NCBI GenBank assembly: GCA_965227155.1
Contig: OZ245731.1
Span: forward strand, 5,049,376-5,113,375
Reading direction: 5' to 3'
DNA length: 64,000 bases
Origin: UBA6059 sp965227155
GTDB taxonomy: Bacteria; Bacteroidota; Bacteroidia; Cytophagales; Cyclobacteriaceae
This document shows, piece after piece, positions 8,385 through 17,937 of this stretch (position 1 is the stretch's first letter; each line of letters opens with the position of its first letter). A program made the translations under genes and the position numbers. Under the pieces are notes generated by a model that worked only from the letters and a program-made list of their open reading frames with translations, had not been told where the DNA came from and did no database searches.

Positions 8385-9323
8385 TTAGATGTTGAGGCTG
8401 CTTTCCAGATAGCTTATCACAGCGGATTCCTCTGGCACTTCAAACCAATGAGTTTTATCATCTTTTTTGAACCAGGTAAGCTGGCGCTTAGCATACCTTC
8501 TGCTATTGCGTTTTAATAAGCGAACAGCCTCAGCTTCATCATATTTCGCATCAAAAAAATCAAAAATTTCCTGGTAGCCTACGGTTTGAAGCGCCTTTAA
8601 TCCCTTAAAAGGGTATAATTTCCGGGCTTCCTCAAATAGTCCTTCATTTATCATATGATCCATTCTTTCGTCGATACGTTTATAAAGCATATCTCTCGAT
8701 GGATTCAAGCCTATCTTGATGATCTTGAAATCTCTTTTTTTAGGCGATGAAGTTCTAAAAGAAGAAAAAGGCCGCCCGGTAGCACGTATCACTTCCAGCG
8801 CTCTGATTATTCTATGTGGATTCTTTTGATCCACCTGATTGAAATAGGTAGGATCATGCTCTGCCAACTCCTCCAAAAGTGGTTCCAGCCCCTTTTGATC
8901 ATGGAGACTGATCAACTTCTCTCTTATTTGCACATCATGCTCAGGCATATCGTCCAACCCCTCACATACGGCCTTTACGAAGAGCCCCGACCCTCCTGCC
9001 ATTACCACAATTGATTGCCGAGAGAAAAGATCATTCAGCTTTTTAAGTACATCGTTTTCAAACTGAGCTACATCATAAGGCTCTTGAATTGAAAGAGAAT
9101 TGATGAAATGATGTGGCACCAGTTCCAACTCTTCAGGTGTAGGTTTGGCTGTTCCTATCTCCATTTCCTTGTAAAACTGCCTTGAATCAGCCGAAATAAT
9201 CTCCGCACCAAAGTGTTGTGCCACTTTGATAGCCAGGTTGGTTTTACCAGAAGCTGTAGGCCCTACAATAACGATTAAAATAGGGTCAGAAGAATTGGCT
9301 TTCTTAATTCCACTGTGCTTCAA
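8385..9323 (-). CDS. miaA: tRNA dimethylallyltransferase MiaA
   Basis: Transfers a dimethylallyl group to N6 of A37 in tRNAs reading UNN codons. The 312-residue protein has the P-loop GPTASGKT (residues about 21-28), the SADSRQFYKEMEIGTAKP motif, HHFINSLSIQEPYDVAQF, GGSGLFVKAV and the C-terminal RRYAKRQLTWFKKD motif, all in family order. The start codon at 9323 is TTG; no ATG lies before the P-loop. It is divergent from the hybrid kinase, whose start I place at 9354 so that the genes do not overlap. Confidence 0.95.
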   Translation of the reverse strand: MKHSGIKKANSSDPILIVIVGPTASGKTNLAIKVAQHFGAEIISADSRQFYKEMEIGTAKPTPEELELVPHHFINSLSIQEPYDVAQFENDVLKKLNDLFSRQSIVVMAGGSGLFVKAVCEGLDDMPEHDVQIREKLISLHDQKGLEPLLEELAEHDPTYFNQVDQKNPHRIIRALEVIRATGRPFSSFRTSSPKKRDFKIIKIGLNPSRDMLYKRIDERMDHMINEGLFEEARKLYPFKGLKALQTVGYQEIFDFFDAKYDEAEAVRLLKRNSRRYAKRQLTWFKKDDKTHWFEVPEESAVISYLESSLNI

Positions 9324-9353
9324 AGTTCTTATCTTTATTATTCAGCAAAAATT

Positions 9354-12300
9354 ATGGCGGTAGCAGATTCTCAAATCACCAGTAAATCTAAAAAGAGAAA
9401 ACCATTTCCCTACGCTCAGGAGATATTACATCATTCGTTGCAAAACTCGCATTTGATTGTATTTTCCATAGATAAGGAAGGTAATATCGGCTATTGCAAT
9501 GAGGGTGCAGCCATTAACCTTAAGAAGACTTCCCAGACATTGTTGGAAGAAAACATATTCTCCATTTTTGAATTCGATCTGGACAGGGAGACATTCCTCA
9601 GCAGGTACAATGATAACCAGTCCTTTGAAGCACGAACAGCAAAGCCATCATGGCCTAAACTTACAGTAAGGTTCGATACTGTATACCACCAGGATTCCAA
9701 TAATGATTATACCGGTATTACCCTGATCGGGGAAAATATCACTGAAAAGCAATCGGTAGCAAAGGCACTTGCCAGAACCAATGCCCAGCTCAAGGAGATA
9801 TTCGACAATGCCAATGACCTGATCATGGTATTTACTGCATTGGGAGATTTGAAGTTTATCAATGAAGCCTGGAAGAATCGCCTGGGTTATGATGAAGAAG
9901 ATGTAAAAACACTGAAACTCAAAGATGTAATACACCCCGATGTACTTAAAAAAACCGGGGAAACGCTGCGGAAAATAGAGCAGCGCCAACCCATCAACAG
10001 GTTTGAAACGGTCCTTTTATCCAAATATGGCAAAAAGATATATGTCACAGGAAATATCAATTGTACTACACAGAAAAATGAACCCACAGAATTCAGGGCA
10101 GTACTTTTTGATATTACTGAGAGAATTAGGGCTGAAAGGGCACAAAGCCTTTATTATAAAATAGCCAATCTAACCATCAGAAGTGCTAACCTCGAAATCC
10201 TTTACAGTAAGGTTTACCAGGTGCTGTCAGAAGTACTTGGTGTAAAAAACATGGTGGTTACCTTAAAGCTTCAAAAGAATGAGCTGGAATTTCCCTACCA
10301 GCGCAATGAGTATAACGAAGATGTTGATATTGAGGCACAGGAGAAAATTGCCCATTTGTTGGCTCATTATACATTTGAAAGAAAAAAGCCCCTGATCATT
10401 TATGATGATGGTATCAGAAAAATCGCTGAAACCAAGAAAGTAGATATCAAGGGCGTAATTCCGAAAATCTGGATGGGTGTATTGATTCAGTCCGAAAATA
10501 AGGATATCGGAGTGATCAGTATCTATTCATATGACCAACGACAGTCTTATAATTTCAAAGATCTTGAATTGTTGGATTTTATCGCGAGCCAGGTGTCATT
10601 GGCCATAGAGCGAAAATGGAATGAAACAAAAATCAAGAGTCAAGGTGCAAGGATCAAGGCTATTTTTGAGAGCAGTACCCACCAAATCTGGTCACTAGAC
10701 AAAGACCTTAGGTTTACCAGCTTCAATCAAAATTATGCTGATGCATTGCGGCAATATTATGATGTAATGCCCAAGTTGGGTGTGAAACTGGAAGATCTAC
10801 CACTTAAAAACTTCAAGACAAAAAATAAAAGGCTTTGGAAGCAGCGCTACCAGCGTACCATGGCCGGAGAGATCATCAATTTTCAAACGGCGATCATTGA
10901 CCTCAACGGTAAAAAAATCTGGCGCGATGTTTACCTAAACCCTATTTATCTGCCCGATGGCAGCATTGAAGAGATTTCAGCTATTTCTCATGACATCACT
11001 GAGAAAAAAGTTGCAGACGAGGCACTCCAGGAAAGTGAAGAAAAGTTCAGAAATATCTTTGAGTCATTCCAGGATATTTACTTCCGCTGCGACATGAAGG
11101 GCACTATTACCATGGTAAGCCCTTCTGTAGAAGAGTTGCTAGGGGTGAAACCAAAAAATGTGATTGGACATCCCATCAATAAGTTTTTTGAGTCAGACAT
11201 CTACAATGCACAACTTCTTCGAAAGCTACTAAAGAGCAAGAAAATTCGAAATTTCGATGCGAAAAGCAAATCTATTCAGGGGGAGGAAATTCGGTTTCTG
11301 TGCAATGTAAGGTTAATCGAAAAAAGAGGTAAACCGGTAGCACTTGAAGGTGTAGCCCGAGATGTAACCCAGCTGAAGGAAGCCAATGAAGAGCTTCTTA
11401 AAGCAAAAGAACTGGCAGAAAGAAGTCTCAAAATAAAAGAGCGGTTTCTGGCTAATATGAGTCATGAGATCAGAACACCGATGAACGGGATCATCGGTAT
11501 GATTGACCTGATTGCCAGCACACGGCTCAACAAAGAACAGCTGGAATACATCAAAACCATCAAAAAGTCATCCGAAACACTGCTCAATATCCTCAATGAT
11601 ATACTTGACCTCTCCAAGATTGAGGCTGGAAAAATGCAGCTTAGGAAGTCACCGGTCAGCCTATCCAAAATGATTGAAAAACTGTATGAGCTTTACTCAC
11701 AGCAGGCTCATATAAACAATACAAGTCTCTATTACCATGTGGACAAAAACATCCCTGCATTACTTATGGTGGATGAGACAAGACTTTTGCAGGTGCTCTC
11801 TAACCTCACCAATAATGCAATTAAATTCTCAGACGGAAAAGGCAATATCAATATCAGCTTAAGGGTTATCGATCAAAAAAATAGTCAGTTTAAAATAAAG
11901 GCTGAGGTCAAAGATGCAGGCATAGGCATATCCAAAGAAAATATTGAGCGACTATTCAATAGCTTCAGCCAAATTGATAATTCTCAAAGTAAAACCTATG
12001 GAGGCACAGGACTGGGTCTTGCTATCTCCAAAGAATTAGTGAAATCAATGGGTGGGAAAATTGGTGTGGTGAGCACGCCCGGTTTAGGAAGCACATTCTG
12101 GTTTACGTTTTCCTGTGCAGAACCGGATAGTGAGACACTTAAGCAATTACAAACCACTGAGGAGCCTTCCCTTTCCAGGCAGTTTCTCAAAAAGCAGCCG
12201 GTAATCTTATTGGTAGATGATAATGCGATCAATCGAAAGGTAGCGAGCCAAATTTTAGCTAAATCCGGTTGCAAAGTTGATAATGCTGAAAATGGCGCTG

Positions 12301-12947
12301 AGGCTATCAAAAAAGCAGCCGAAAAATCCTATGATCTTATCTTCATGGACATACAAATGCCGGGCATGGATGGAGTACAGGCTGCCAATGAAATAAAAAA
12401 AGCTTTAAAATCAGAAACGCCACCGATTGTAGCAATGACAGCTTACAGCATGGAGGAGGATCGCTCCAAATTTCTCAACCAGGGCATGGACGATTACCTG
12501 GCCAAACCCATTAAGGCCATCACATTGGTCGATAAAGTAAAAGATTGGATTCATTTTGAGCCAAAAACGGTGAAATCTGATGTGCTGGCAGAAGTATCGG
12601 AGGACCTTATCATCAATCAGAATACATTGAACCAACTATTTAAATATGGTGGTGAAGAACTCATACAGTCCGTACTTGAGGAATTCGATGAGGAAACTGA
12701 ATCACTACTAAAAGAAGCTGAAAAGGCAATACAAACAAAAAATTATGAAATAGTAAGATCCAATTTGCATACAGTAAAAGGGAATGCAGGCACTTTCGGG
12801 GTTGAAAAGCTGGCGAAATGCGCCACTAATCTTGAAAAAAAATTAAAGGAAAAAAATTATAAATTCGTAGAGCGAAATTTTAAAGATATTACTTCCTGTT
12901 TCGAAGAGTTTAAAGCCAATTATAAAAATATCATCACTAAACAGTAG
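9354..12947 (+). CDS. Multi-PAS/GAF hybrid histidine kinase with receiver and HPt domains
   Basis: Cytoplasmic phosphorelay sensor, 1197 residues from the ATG at 9354 (a longer frame starting at 9315 would run into miaA). Order: N-terminal PAS, second PAS with ITERIRAERAQ end, a GAF-like region (YYKIANLTIRSANLEILY to LAIERKWNETK), two more PAS domains each ending in a DITEKK/DVTQLK stretch, HisKA with the phospho-His at about 704 in SHEIRTPMNG, HATPase_c (N box NLTNNAIKFS, G box GGTGLGLAI), a receiver with Asp about 999 in FMDIQMPGMDG, and an HPt domain with His about 1139 in LHTVKGNAG. No membrane segment is visible, so signals are probably intracellular. The HPt can pass phosphate to the response regulator 24 bases downstream. 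Confidence 0.93.
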   Translation: MAVADSQITSKSKKRKPFPYAQEILHHSLQNSHLIVFSIDKEGNIGYCNEGAAINLKKTSQTLLEENIFSIFEFDLDRETFLSRYNDNQSFEARTAKPSWPKLTVRFDTVYHQDSNNDYTGITLIGENITEKQSVAKALARTNAQLKEIFDNANDLIMVFTALGDLKFINEAWKNRLGYDEEDVKTLKLKDVIHPDVLKKTGETLRKIEQRQPINRFETVLLSKYGKKIYVTGNINCTTQKNEPTEFRAVLFDITERIRAERAQSLYYKIANLTIRSANLEILYSKVYQVLSEVLGVKNMVVTLKLQKNELEFPYQRNEYNEDVDIEAQEKIAHLLAHYTFERKKPLIIYDDGIRKIAETKKVDIKGVIPKIWMGVLIQSENKDIGVISIYSYDQRQSYNFKDLELLDFIASQVSLAIERKWNETKIKSQGARIKAIFESSTHQIWSLDKDLRFTSFNQNYADALRQYYDVMPKLGVKLEDLPLKNFKTKNKRLWKQRYQRTMAGEIINFQTAIIDLNGKKIWRDVYLNPIYLPDGSIEEISAISHDITEKKVADEALQESEEKFRNIFESFQDIYFRCDMKGTITMVSPSVEELLGVKPKNVIGHPINKFFESDIYNAQLLRKLLKSKKIRNFDAKSKSIQGEEIRFLCNVRLIEKRGKPVALEGVARDVTQLKEANEELLKAKELAERSLKIKERFLANMSHEIRTPMNGIIGMIDLIASTRLNKEQLEYIKTIKKSSETLLNILNDILDLSKIEAGKMQLRKSPVSLSKMIEKLYELYSQQAHINNTSLYYHVDKNIPALLMVDETRLLQVLSNLTNNAIKFSDGKGNINISLRVIDQKNSQFKIKAEVKDAGIGISKENIERLFNSFSQIDNSQSKTYGGTGLGLAISKELVKSMGGKIGVVSTPGLGSTFWFTFSCAEPDSETLKQLQTTEEPSLSRQFLKKQPVILLVDDNAINRKVASQILAKSGCKVDNAENGAEAIKKAAEKSYDLIFMDIQMPGMDGVQAANEIKKALKSETPPIVAMTAYSMEEDRSKFLNQGMDDYLAKPIKAITLVDKVKDWIHFEPKTVKSDVLAEVSEDLIINQNTLNQLFKYGGEELIQSVLEEFDEETESLLKEAEKAIQTKNYEIVRSNLHTVKGNAGTFGVEKLAKCATNLEKKLKEKNYKFVERNFKDITSCFEEFKANYKNIITKQ

Positions 12948-12971
12948 CTTAATTACCTAAACCCTGTATCC

Positions 12972-13349
12972 ATGAAAAAAATATTAGTTGCCGAGGATAG
13001 TTCTGTTATCCAGAATCTCACAAAACGAATATTGCAAAATCAAAACTATCAGATAGAATCGGCTAAAAATGGCAAAAAAGTACTGGATGCAGTAAACAAA
13101 TCTAATTTTGATCTGATTCTAATGGATATAAATATGCCTGTGATGGATGGTATCGCCTGTACAAAAGCTATTAGGGCTCTTGAGGATGAATCCAAAAAAA
13201 ATGTACCTATCATCGCCATTACGGGGAATGCACAAAATATGTCCCTTGCCGATTTTAAATCAGCTGGAATGAATGACTTCCTCCCAAAACCACTCAATTT
13301 TGATGCTTTGGTGGAAGCAGTTAATAAACACATCAAAAATGACAATTAA
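12972..13349 (+). CDS. Single-domain response regulator (CheY-like)
   Basis: A 125-residue stand-alone receiver. Seen: acidic pair ED at 8-9 (LVAEDSS), phospho-acceptor D52 in LILMDINMPVMDG, Thr in IAITGNA and Lys in DFLPKP. There is no output domain, so it either relays phosphate or acts by protein contact. It follows the hybrid kinase by 24 bases and is its likely target through the HPt domain. Its 3' end overlaps the next gene by 11 bases. Confidence 0.94.
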   Translation: MKKILVAEDSSVIQNLTKRILQNQNYQIESAKNGKKVLDAVNKSNFDLILMDINMPVMDGIACTKAIRALEDESKKNVPIIAITGNAQNMSLADFKSAGMNDFLPKPLNFDALVEAVNKHIKNDN

Positions 13350-13614
13350 GTATACCAAGCATTTTTTAAACAGACTGGAAGATCTTTTTGCTGAATCCTC
13401 CTATACGCTGAGGTATGAAAGAGGTAATTTTCAATCTGGCTATTGTATATTGAGAGATACTAAAATTGCGATTGTCAATAAATATTTTCCTATCGATGGG
13501 AAAATCAATGCGTTGCTTGATATCCTGAAATCCATTGAAATTGATGAGCAGCATCTTAGTGACAAGAATAAATCCTTCTATTACGAATTGCAGCAAACCT
13601 CACTAGAGATTTGA
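13339..13614 (+). CDS. Small conserved hypothetical protein (91 aa)
   Basis: Start chosen at the ATG at 13339 (MTIKYTKHFLNRLEDLF), which overlaps the end of the response regulator by 11 bases; the upstream extension in this frame is coding shadow. The 91-residue protein has a basic N-terminal helix, then YTLRYERGNFQSGYCILRDT, which looks like a beta hairpin, followed by KIAIVNKYFPIDGKINALLDILKSI. I recall similar short proteins next to this MBL hydrolase in other Bacteroidota but know no function. No signal peptide or membrane segment. Its stop overlaps the next gene's TTG start. Confidence 0.72.
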   Translation: MTIKYTKHFLNRLEDLFAESSYTLRYERGNFQSGYCILRDTKIAIVNKYFPIDGKINALLDILKSIEIDEQHLSDKNKSFYYELQQTSLEI

Positions 13615-14372
13615 AAATTACATTTCTTGGCACCGGTACTTCACAGGGGGTTCCTGTCATCGCTTGTGATTGCGAGGTTTGCAGGTCTATTGACTACCGT
13701 GATAAACGCCTGCGCACTTCTATCCACATCCAGACAGAAGGTAAAAGTATTGTGGTAGATACTGGTCCGGATTTCAGACAACAAATGTTGAGAGAGCGCA
13801 TCAAATGGCTCGATGCTGTTGTTTTCACCCATGAGCACAAAGACCATACAGCTGGGATGGATGATGTACGCTCCTTTAATTTCAAGCAGCAAATGGATAT
13901 GCCCATTTATGCCAGAAAAAATGTTATTGAACAGCTAAAACAGGAGTTTTCTTACATATTCGCAGAAAAAAAATACCCCGGTGTACCCCGTATCAAAACC
14001 AATGAAATCAACGGTGGCACTTTTGACGTGGAGGGTGTAGAATTCACACCAGTGGAGGTCATGCACTACAAACTGCCAGTTTATGGCTTCAGAATTGGCG
14101 ATTTTTCTTACATCACAGATGCTAATTATATCAGTGAAACTGAAAAAGAAAAAATCAAAGGCACCAAAGTCCTTGTTTTAAATGCCCTTCAAAAAACTGA
14201 ACATATCTCCCATTTTACACTTGATGAGGCTGTAGACCTGGCCAAAGAGATTGACGCAGAAAACACATACTTCACGCATATTAGCCATAAACTGGGTCGC
14301 CATAATGACATCAATCAGGAGTTACCTCCAGGCATTCAGCTGGCTTACGATGGACTCAAACTCGAGCTCTGA
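13611..14372 (+). CDS. MBL-fold metal-dependent hydrolase, PhnP-like
   Basis: Metallo-beta-lactamase-fold phosphodiesterase of 253 residues. It starts at a TTG (13611) overlapping the stop of the small gene; reading gives MKITFLGTGTSQGVPVIACD, the exact family start, so TTG is required. Seen: VVDTGPDFRQQML, the metal motif FTHEHKDHTAGMDD (H-x-H-x-D-H), a later MHYKLPVYGFRIGDFSYITDAN and FTHISHKLGRH. The CDCEVC motif near the N-terminus resembles the extra zinc-binding cysteines of PhnP. PhnP cleaves 5-phosphoribosyl 1,2-cyclic phosphate, but no phosphonate genes are nearby, so the substrate is unproven. Confidence 0.88.
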   Translation: MKITFLGTGTSQGVPVIACDCEVCRSIDYRDKRLRTSIHIQTEGKSIVVDTGPDFRQQMLRERIKWLDAVVFTHEHKDHTAGMDDVRSFNFKQQMDMPIYARKNVIEQLKQEFSYIFAEKKYPGVPRIKTNEINGGTFDVEGVEFTPVEVMHYKLPVYGFRIGDFSYITDANYISETEKEKIKGTKVLVLNALQKTEHISHFTLDEAVDLAKEIDAENTYFTHISHKLGRHNDINQELPPGIQLAYDGLKLEL

Positions 14373-15922
14373 TGCACCTTAATTATTATTTCCTGAGAAG
14401 GCTTGCTGAAGCTTTGAATGATATGCTTGTTGGGAAGACATGGCATGAAATATATAGCCAGGATAAGGATGAAATAATTTTTAAGGCAACCGAAAATGTT
14501 GAAACCACAATTATTAAGGCAACCCTGACCAGTGAGTTTACCTGCCTTAGCTTTCCAGAAAACCATCACCGTGCAAAAAAGAATACAATAGACTTATTTA
14601 CCCAGGTGTATGGGCTAAAGATCACTTCGGTTGAACCTATAAAAAATGATCGTAGTTTCCAGATCCACATGGAAAACGACTTTTCATTTATTTTCAAAAT
14701 GCATGGAAACCGTTCCAATATTATCCTATGCAGCCCAAATGAGGAAAGGGAGGTTTTTAAGCATAGCCTAAAAAAAGATCACACAATAAAGGCAAATGAT
14801 TTAGCAAAATCCCTTGACCAGTCATATGAGGGTTTTGTGAATAATGGTCTTAAAAACACCTTACCAACTTTGGGTACAGAGATGAAAAGTCATCTTTACG
14901 AGATGGGTTTTGATGAAAAGCCCCAGGATCAGCAATGGCAATTAATTCAAGAGCTGCTATCAGAAATAGAGCATCCACATTATTATTTATTTGCATCTCA
15001 ACAAAAGCCTTACCTCACCTTATTTTACAAGGAAGGATATACTGCAAAATATGACAACACCATTGCAGCATCCAATGCCTTGTTCAAAGCTTTCACACAG
15101 ACCTACCTATTTGAGCAAAAAAGAGATCAATATTTAAAGCTTATTGAAACCAACCTTCAGAAATCTAAGCGATACGTAGAAAATAACTATCAAAAACTAG
15201 AAGCTGCTGAGCAGAGGCGGCCTTATGATGAGGTGGCCAATATTATAATGGCCAACCTGCATAATATATCAAAGGATCAGCATGAGGTTAAGCTAGAAGA
15301 TTTTTACAATAATTCAAGTATATCCATTAAACTAAAACCAAAGCAGACTCCCCAGGCCCTGGCAGAGCAGTATTATAGGAAAGCAAAGAATCAGAAAAAG
15401 GAGGGAGAAATCATCATTTCCAATATTGAACAAAAGGAACAGCAAATAAATGTGCTGGAAGAGCAAAAGAAACAATTAGAGTCAATCCAGGATCACAGGC
15501 AGCTTAATACTTTCATCAAAGAACATTTTGCAGGGCTTTCCCAAAAACAGGAGGATGTTCGAAAGCCCTTTTACGAGATGCAAATTGAAGGCTTTGATAT
15601 ATTAGTTGGTAAAAATGCAAGGTCAAATGATGAAATGCTCCGATACCATAGCCAAAAAAATGACCTTTGGTTGCATGCCCGGGATGTGGCCGGTAGCCAT
15701 GTCATAATAAGAAACCGTGGAAATGCGCAGTATCCTGATGCAGTGATTGAAAAAGCTGCCCAGATAGCGGCATTTTACTCCAAAAGAAAACATGACAGCC
15801 TTAGCCCGGTAATCTATACATATCGGAAATACGTTCGAAAAGCAAAAAACCTGCCTCCAGGGCAGGTTTTAGTTGAAAAAGAAAATGTTGTTATTGTAAA
15901 ACCGGAAAAGCCAATTAGCTGA
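14372..15922 (+). CDS. NFACT-family RNA-binding protein (RqcH/Rqc2-like)
   Basis: Homologue of bacterial RqcH/Fbp54 and eukaryotic Rqc2, which add C-terminal alanine tails to nascent chains stuck on split large ribosomal subunits. The 516-residue protein has an NFACT-N region (HLNYYFLRRLAEAL start; HGNRSNIIL, a version of the G-R-x-S-N motif), a coiled coil at about 330-375 rich in K, E and Q, and the NFACT-R/DUF814 domain (VGKNARSNDEMLRYH, DLWLHARDVAGSHVII, YRKYVRKAKNLPPGQV). Its ATG shares one base with the MBL stop (TGATG). Its 3' end overlaps convergent pyk by 8 bases and encodes a hairpin that may terminate pyk. Confidence 0.88.
   Translation: MHLNYYFLRRLAEALNDMLVGKTWHEIYSQDKDEIIFKATENVETTIIKATLTSEFTCLSFPENHHRAKKNTIDLFTQVYGLKITSVEPIKNDRSFQIHMENDFSFIFKMHGNRSNIILCSPNEEREVFKHSLKKDHTIKANDLAKSLDQSYEGFVNNGLKNTLPTLGTEMKSHLYEMGFDEKPQDQQWQLIQELLSEIEHPHYYLFASQQKPYLTLFYKEGYTAKYDNTIAASNALFKAFTQTYLFEQKRDQYLKLIETNLQKSKRYVENNYQKLEAAEQRRPYDEVANIIMANLHNISKDQHEVKLEDFYNNSSISIKLKPKQTPQALAEQYYRKAKNQKKEGEIIISNIEQKEQQINVLEEQKKQLESIQDHRQLNTFIKEHFAGLSQKQEDVRKPFYEMQIEGFDILVGKNARSNDEMLRYHSQKNDLWLHARDVAGSHVIIRNRGNAQYPDAVIEKAAQIAAFYSKRKHDSLSPVIYTYRKYVRKAKNLPPGQVLVEKENVVIVKPEKPIS
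15846..15870 (-). terminator. Intrinsic terminator of pyk inside the NFACT coding sequence
   Basis: A 10-bp perfect stem (AAAACCTGCC / GGCAGGTTTT) with a 5-base loop. On the minus strand it is followed by six Ts (complement of the A run at 15844-15849). It lies 45 bases past the pyk stop and within the codons of the convergent NFACT gene, so one stretch serves both as coding sequence and as a likely terminator. Confidence 0.6.
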
Positions 15923-17354
15923 CTACACTTATTTTGATCATGTTGGTATGCGCTTTCCAATGTAGTGGCATTGAGGCAGTATTGATGTACACATCTCCTT
16001 CGTGCAGGTGCCCGTTTTCTACCAGAATTTCCTCAATATGCTCAAAGGTGTCATCAATACCTTCTGTTTTGTCATAATAAAAACCGCGAATACCCCAAAC
16101 AAGATTCATGGTTCTCAACAACCATTTTTTATCTGTAAATATGAAGATATGAGCCCTTGGTCTGTGTCCCGCCAGCCTAAAGCCCGTGTATCCTGATTTT
16201 GTCATACCAACGATTGCTTTGGCATCTACTGACATACCCAACCTGCAGGCAGCTCTGACCAACTTATCGTTAAGTCGGGTCAGGGAATCTTCACCATCTT
16301 CATAAAACTTATGGTATACAGCATGCTCAGATGTTTCCTCAATAGACTTGATGATTCTTTGCATGGCTTTTACTGCTAATACTGGGTAGCTACCAGAAGC
16401 AGATTCCGCTGAAAGCATCACTGCATCTGAACCATCCAATACCGCATTAGCTACATCATTTGCCTCGGCCCGGGTAGGTCTGGGGTGATCGATCATACTT
16501 TCCAGCATCTGAGTGGCTATAATCACCGGCTTTCCTGCGCGATTACATTTCGTTACTAAACGCTTTTGTGCCATAGGTACATCTTCCATGGCTATTTCCA
16601 CGCCAAGATCACCCCTAGCTACCATTATTCCATCTGTTGCTTCTATGATAGCATCTATATTTTTTAACGCCTCCGGCTTCTCAATTTTAGCAATGACCAT
16701 GGTCTTCTTTCCAGCAGCCCTGATTTTTTCCTTCAGGTTGTAGATATCATCAGCAGTTCTTACGAATGAAAGCGCTACCCAGTCTACTTCCTGTTCCAGG
16801 CCAAATTTCAAATCTTCTTCATCCTTTTCAGTCAATGAGGGAGCAGATACATTAGTATCAGGCAGGTTTATACCCTTTCTGGATTTCAGAGGGCCACCAT
16901 GAATTACCCTGCATATAACCTCGTCGTGCTCGCATCCCTCCACTTTAAGTTCCAGCTTTCCATCATCTATCAATATAGTATCACCAATATTTACATCGTT
17001 AGGCAAATTCTGGTAAGTTGTACTGATGATCTTGTTGTCACCTTCCAGATCTCTGGTGGTAATGATTAGCTTTTGGCCCTCTTCCAACATTACCTCACCA
17101 TTCTTGATCATGTTGGTGCGGATTTTTGGGCCTTGCAAGTCCTGTAGTGTAGCTATGTGCGTTCCCAGTTCCTCATTGATTTCCTGAATAAGCTTGATGG
17201 TCTTGAGATGGTCATCATGTGTGCCATGAGAAAAGTTCAATCGAAATACATCTGCCCCGGCTTTTACCAAATCAGTAAGTACCTCTTTGGTTCTACTGGC
17301 GGGACCTATAGTTGCTACAATTTTTGTTTTATTAAAGAAAATGGTGTTTTCCAT
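15915..17354 (-). CDS. pyk: Pyruvate kinase
   Basis: Transfers phosphate from phosphoenolpyruvate to ADP, the last step of glycolysis. 479 residues. Seen: KIVATIGPASR start, FRLNFSHGTHDDH, LQDLQGPKIRT, the catalytic-lysine region VIAKIEKPEAL, the metal/PEP loop DGIMVARGDLGVEI, and ATQMLESMIDHPRPTRAEANDVANAV. The C-terminal allosteric domain is present and of normal length. It follows the IPExxxVDY-like gene with 2 bases between them, so the two are co-transcribed. Convergent with the NFACT gene, overlapping it by 8 bases. Confidence 0.97.
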   Translation of the reverse strand: MENTIFFNKTKIVATIGPASRTKEVLTDLVKAGADVFRLNFSHGTHDDHLKTIKLIQEINEELGTHIATLQDLQGPKIRTNMIKNGEVMLEEGQKLIITTRDLEGDNKIISTTYQNLPNDVNIGDTILIDDGKLELKVEGCEHDEVICRVIHGGPLKSRKGINLPDTNVSAPSLTEKDEEDLKFGLEQEVDWVALSFVRTADDIYNLKEKIRAAGKKTMVIAKIEKPEALKNIDAIIEATDGIMVARGDLGVEIAMEDVPMAQKRLVTKCNRAGKPVIIATQMLESMIDHPRPTRAEANDVANAVLDGSDAVMLSAESASGSYPVLAVKAMQRIIKSIEETSEHAVYHKFYEDGEDSLTRLNDKLVRAACRLGMSVDAKAIVGMTKSGYTGFRLAGHRPRAHIFIFTDKKWLLRTMNLVWGIRGFYYDKTEGIDDTFEHIEEILVENGHLHEGDVYINTASMPLHWKAHTNMIKISVVS

Positions 17355-17356
17355 AT

Positions 17357-17785
17357 TTATATTATCAGGTTTTCTTTCTCTTTTAAATTGGTAGTATCGA
17401 TGCGTGCTGCGTATTGCACTTCATTAATTGCATTAATAGCATTCTTAAATTTTTCCGCGTCAAAATTATCGCTTTGATCGTCAACTGTTATCAAATAGTC
17501 AAATTGATTTATACTATTGATGAGATGAGACTTACTGGAATGACTCATTTCTGTGAGTCTGTTTTTCAAAAGTCGAAAGATAGTCAGATCATTTTCAAAT
17601 AAGAAATTTGAGATCGTGATGCTAATGTTACCTTTAAGCTCTATGGTCAGGTCCTCCTGTTTTACGAAATTCACATCAGCATGCATATTGAGCAACCAGG
17701 CCAATTTGTACTCACGTACAGGTGCAACCACACCTATTACTTCCAGATTGAATTCAAAATCGGCAGACAGCTTTTGTTTCTTCAT
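17357..17785 (-). CDS. IPExxxVDY family protein (probable)
   Basis: A 142-residue protein, start placed at the ATG at 17785 (MKKQKLSADFEFNLEVIGV); the nine-residue upstream extension is less likely. I recall small proteins called 'IPExxxVDY' beside pyk and the acpP-fabF-rnc block in many Bacteroidota. Position, length and the segments REYKLAWLLN, FDYLITVDD and INEVQYAARID fit that group, although the name-giving motif is degenerate here. No enzyme motif, signal peptide or membrane segment. Function unknown. It sits directly upstream of pyk and divergent from acpP. Confidence 0.7.
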   Translation of the reverse strand: MKKQKLSADFEFNLEVIGVVAPVREYKLAWLLNMHADVNFVKQEDLTIELKGNISITISNFLFENDLTIFRLLKNRLTEMSHSSKSHLINSINQFDYLITVDDQSDNFDAEKFKNAINAINEVQYAARIDTTNLKEKENLII

Positions 17786-17876
17786 GAATTTCAAATATCT
17801 GATTATCAATTATTTATAAAAATAAATTTGCTTTAAATTGAGCATTCTATACAGGCGCTAAGATTAGATGTTTTTG

Positions 17877-17907
17877 TTTGATATTATTACTATTATGTAT
17901 TTCTTTG
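17877..17907 (+). promoter_or_regulatory. Possible Bacteroidota-type promoter of acpP-fabF-rnc
   Basis: TTTG at 17877-17880 and a second TTTG at 17904-17907 preceded by TA at 17899-17900 resemble the -33 TTTG and -7 TAnnTTTG elements, but the TA is two bases too far from TTTG. The element ends 30 bases before the acpP ATG. This is only a pattern match. Confidence 0.3.
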
Positions 17908-17937
17908 CACTGGATTTTTAAACTAAACATTACAAAA

